This document shows positions 36,398-37,873 of a stretch of 37,873 bases of DNA, one piece after another. The stretch spans positions 1 to 37,873 of the forward strand of contig NZ_LDJK01000040.1 of the NCBI RefSeq assembly GCF_001431535.1, given 5' to 3'. A program made the translations under genes and the position numbers. The notes beneath the pieces were generated by a model, which made no database searches, was not told where the DNA came from, and saw only the letters and a list, made by a program, of their open reading frames with translations. Position 1 is the stretch's first letter, and each line of letters starts with the position of its first letter. This DNA is from Stenotrophomonas chelatiphaga (GTDB taxonomy: Bacteria > Pseudomonadota > Gammaproteobacteria > Xanthomonadales > Xanthomonadaceae).

Positions 36398-37424
36398 GCG
36401 GGGCGGCCTTGGCCTGGGCGACGCAGCCCGGCTGCGAGAGCAGCCAACGGTGGGCCGCGGCCAGCGTCGCCGCTTCGCCCTCGGTGACCTGGTCCGGCAC
36501 GATCGGTCCGCCGTCGCCCACGCCGTTGCGGTCGGCCATCAGCGTGTCGGTCAGCAGGAAAAGCGTGCCGTCGGGCAGGCGGATGGAGGAATTGGAGGTA
36601 GCAAAGCCGGCCGTCGGCGCGCCGAAGCTGCGCGTATCCGGGCGTCCACGGAAGGCAAGTGCGGTGGCTTCGCCGGAACTGGCGGTACGTTCGCCCAACA
36701 GGACCGCCACCGGCCCGCCCGGCTCGCGCAGGCGGTATCCGGGTTGGCCAAACCCCAGCATCGGCCGGCCTTTCGCCATCAGCGTGCCATCGTGCGATTC
36801 CCACGGCACGTTCGGTCCCGCGCCACGCAGCATGCCCAGCACCTGGATGCCATCGCCGGGGATCCGCAGCAGCGGCTCCACGCCCAGCAGCATCGGCCAC
36901 ATGTTGCCGCCGCTGTTGTTGCGCAGGTCGACGATCCAGCCGCAACGCGGGCTGGAATCGGCATCGCGCAGGCGTTGCTGCAGCGCCACTGCCCGCTGCA
37001 CCGACTGCCGCGCCTGCTCTGCCGGGGTGCTGGCCAGGGTCGGTGAAAAGCGATCGACCGCCACCCAGCCAAGCCGGCGATCCAGCGTGGCAGGCAGGCC
37101 GCCGCGCCCCGCTGCGGCGCCCGCGCCAGGCACTGCGTTGAGCTGCGCGGGCAGCTGCACGCTGCCGGCGGCTACCCAACGTCCATGGCCCTTGGAACTG
37201 CGCTGGATGGCAGCATCCAGCACGGCGCGGACCCGTGCGGGGTCGCCGTGCGCGCCGGCGATATCAGCGCGTACCAGCGTCCAGTCCACCGCCTCGCGGT
37301 ACAGCGCCCGCTGTTCCATCAGGTCGAGCATTTTCGCCAGCGATTCCGCTGAAGGAACGTCCACCGCCTGCGCCAGGGCAGGCACCAGCATCATCGCAAC
37401 CACCCACGCACAGCGACCGGCCAT
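36387..37424 (-). CDS. S41-family (C-terminal-processing-like) peptidase
   Basis: A 345-residue exported serine peptidase of family S41. Signal peptide MAGRCAWVVAMMLVPALAQA is followed by a helical N-terminal region. The catalytic core has CGWIVDLRNNSGGNMWPML and AVLLGERTASSGEATALAFRG, where the nucleophilic Ser lies in TASSGE, then FGAPTAGFATSNSSIRLPDG and MADRNGVGDGGPIVPDQ. No PDZ domain is evident, so it is closer to the tricorn-core/retinoid-binding-like S41 members than to classical Prc. It is the first gene of a leftward operon with the small membrane protein and SseB-domain genes. Confidence 0.9.
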   Translation of the reverse strand: MAGRCAWVVAMMLVPALAQAVDVPSAESLAKMLDLMEQRALYREAVDWTLVRADIAGAHGDPARVRAVLDAAIQRSSKGHGRWVAAGSVQLPAQLNAVPGAGAAAGRGGLPATLDRRLGWVAVDRFSPTLASTPAEQARQSVQRAVALQQRLRDADSSPRCGWIVDLRNNSGGNMWPMLLGVEPLLRIPGDGIQVLGMLRGAGPNVPWESHDGTLMAKGRPMLGFGQPGYRLREPGGPVAVLLGERTASSGEATALAFRGRPDTRSFGAPTAGFATSNSSIRLPDGTLFLLTDTLMADRNGVGDGGPIVPDQVTEGEAATLAAAHRWLLSQPGCVAQAKAAPRAG

Positions 37425-37496
37425 CGCGCTACATCCATGTAGAGGAAGCCGGATGATACGTGAACGCTGGGCGCGAACGCGATGTTCCGTACAGCC

Positions 37497-37515
37497 CGCC
37501 GGGCATGGCCCGGCG
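37497..37515. repeat. Short REP-like palindrome
   Basis: CGCCGGGC-ATG-GCCCGGCG, an 8-bp stem related to the core of the 8876 element but without a GTAG head. It lies 27 bp after the stop of the edge-cut autotransporter gene. Confidence 0.5.
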
Positions 37516-37541
37516 CTGCCGCCAGGCCCCGGCGGAATGCC

Positions 37542-37873
37542 TCACCAATCGAAGCGCAGGCCGATGTTGCCCTCCACGCTCCTGCGTTCGCGGTTGCGGT
37601 CCTCGAGGTCGCGCGTGTAATCAGCCACCGCGTACGCGCTCACGTTGCGGTTGAACCGCCCCACCACGCCCACGCCGACTTCCCAGGCGCTGGTCTCCTG
37701 CCCGGCGACGATGCGGTTGCTGCCGAAGTCCACGCGGTTGTCGCCATCCAGCGTCTTCCAGTAATTGAGCTTGAAATACGGCTGCCAGCCGTTGTCGGCC
37801 AGTCCGTAATCGCCGGCCAGGCGCAGGCCGATACGGCCGGTCCAGGCGTTGTCGGCGTCGAAGCGGATCGCCG
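37542..37873 (-). CDS. Autotransporter beta-barrel domain, C-terminal fragment (5' end beyond window)
   Basis: The last 110 codons of a leftward gene that is open at the right edge. The visible strands are those of an autotransporter translocator: WTGRIGLRLAGDYGLADNGW, QPYFKLNYWKTLDGDN, TSAWEVGVGVVGRFNRNVSA and YAVADYTRDLEDR. The terminus SVEGNIGLRFDW, ending in an aromatic residue, is the BAM-recognition strand. The passenger is outside the window, so its function is unknown. It is related in type to, but distinct from, the protease autotransporter at the left end. Confidence 0.85.
   Translation of the reverse strand, partial: AIRFDADNAWTGRIGLRLAGDYGLADNGWQPYFKLNYWKTLDGDNRVDFGSNRIVAGQETSAWEVGVGVVGRFNRNVSAYAVADYTRDLEDRNRERRSVEGNIGLRFDW

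Overview
The window looks like a chromosomal contig from a high-GC gammaproteobacterium of the Xanthomonadaceae, most likely the genus Stenotrophomonas (S. maltophilia complex). This rests on GC-rich codon use, the character of the proteins (plant-type glutamate-cysteine ligase, several TonB-dependent receptors, autotransporters ending in a C-terminal Phe or Trp) and GTAG-headed REP palindromes of the type described in S. maltophilia. The first ~21 bases closely resemble an Illumina/Nextera mosaic-end adaptor, so position 1 is probably a contig end. I found no tRNA, rRNA, CRISPR array, insertion sequence or prophage. || Layout: a subtilisin-like serine protease autotransporter cut by the left edge (1-2872, minus). 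A forward block follows: two overlapping amidohydrolase paralogues, a 2-hydroxychromene-2-carboxylate isomerase-like protein, a DegV lipid-binding protein, a small conserved protein and a RIO-type kinase (3114-8858). Next comes a leftward formaldehyde-detoxification operon, frmR-adhC-fghA (11224 to 8909), with an RcnR/FrmR-type operator over its promoter. Beyond it are a large tyrosine-decarboxylase-like PLP enzyme, a LysR regulator divergent from a zinc alcohol dehydrogenase, gshA, an AraC regulator and a metallo-beta-lactamase-fold hydrolase (11304-19352). A housekeeping/redox block follows: engB, and a forward run of cytochrome c4, two DsbA-like thiol oxidoreductases (one a lipoprotein) and an endonuclease/exonuclease/phosphatase-family protein (19455-23438). 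|| From 23.5 to 32 kb the region is about envelope uptake and is more accessory. It holds a siderophore-type TonB receptor with a candidate Fur box, a visibly AT-richer stretch (25.9-27.5 kb) with one unrecognised secreted four-cysteine protein, and a leftward pair made of a periplasmic solute-binding protein and a second TonB receptor. The right end returns to conserved genes: the soluble lytic transglycosylase slt, the tRNA nucleotidyltransferase cca, a leftward S41 peptidase / small membrane protein / SseB-domain operon, and the 3' end of another autotransporter cut by the right edge. || Functional links: gshA supplies glutathione, the cofactor of the AdhC-FghA formaldehyde pathway, although the genes are about 4 kb apart. 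The two DsbA-like proteins would oxidise exported proteins such as the autotransporters and the four-cysteine protein. Gene ends are marked by two repeat types: GTAG/GACGGCC REP palindromes and long GGGGTCAG-type hairpins that look like terminators. I see no convincing new multi-gene system. The best leads are the secreted orphan protein in the AT-rich stretch, the amidohydrolase paralogue that has lost its metal-binding histidines, and the solute-binding protein paired with a TonB receptor but no permease.
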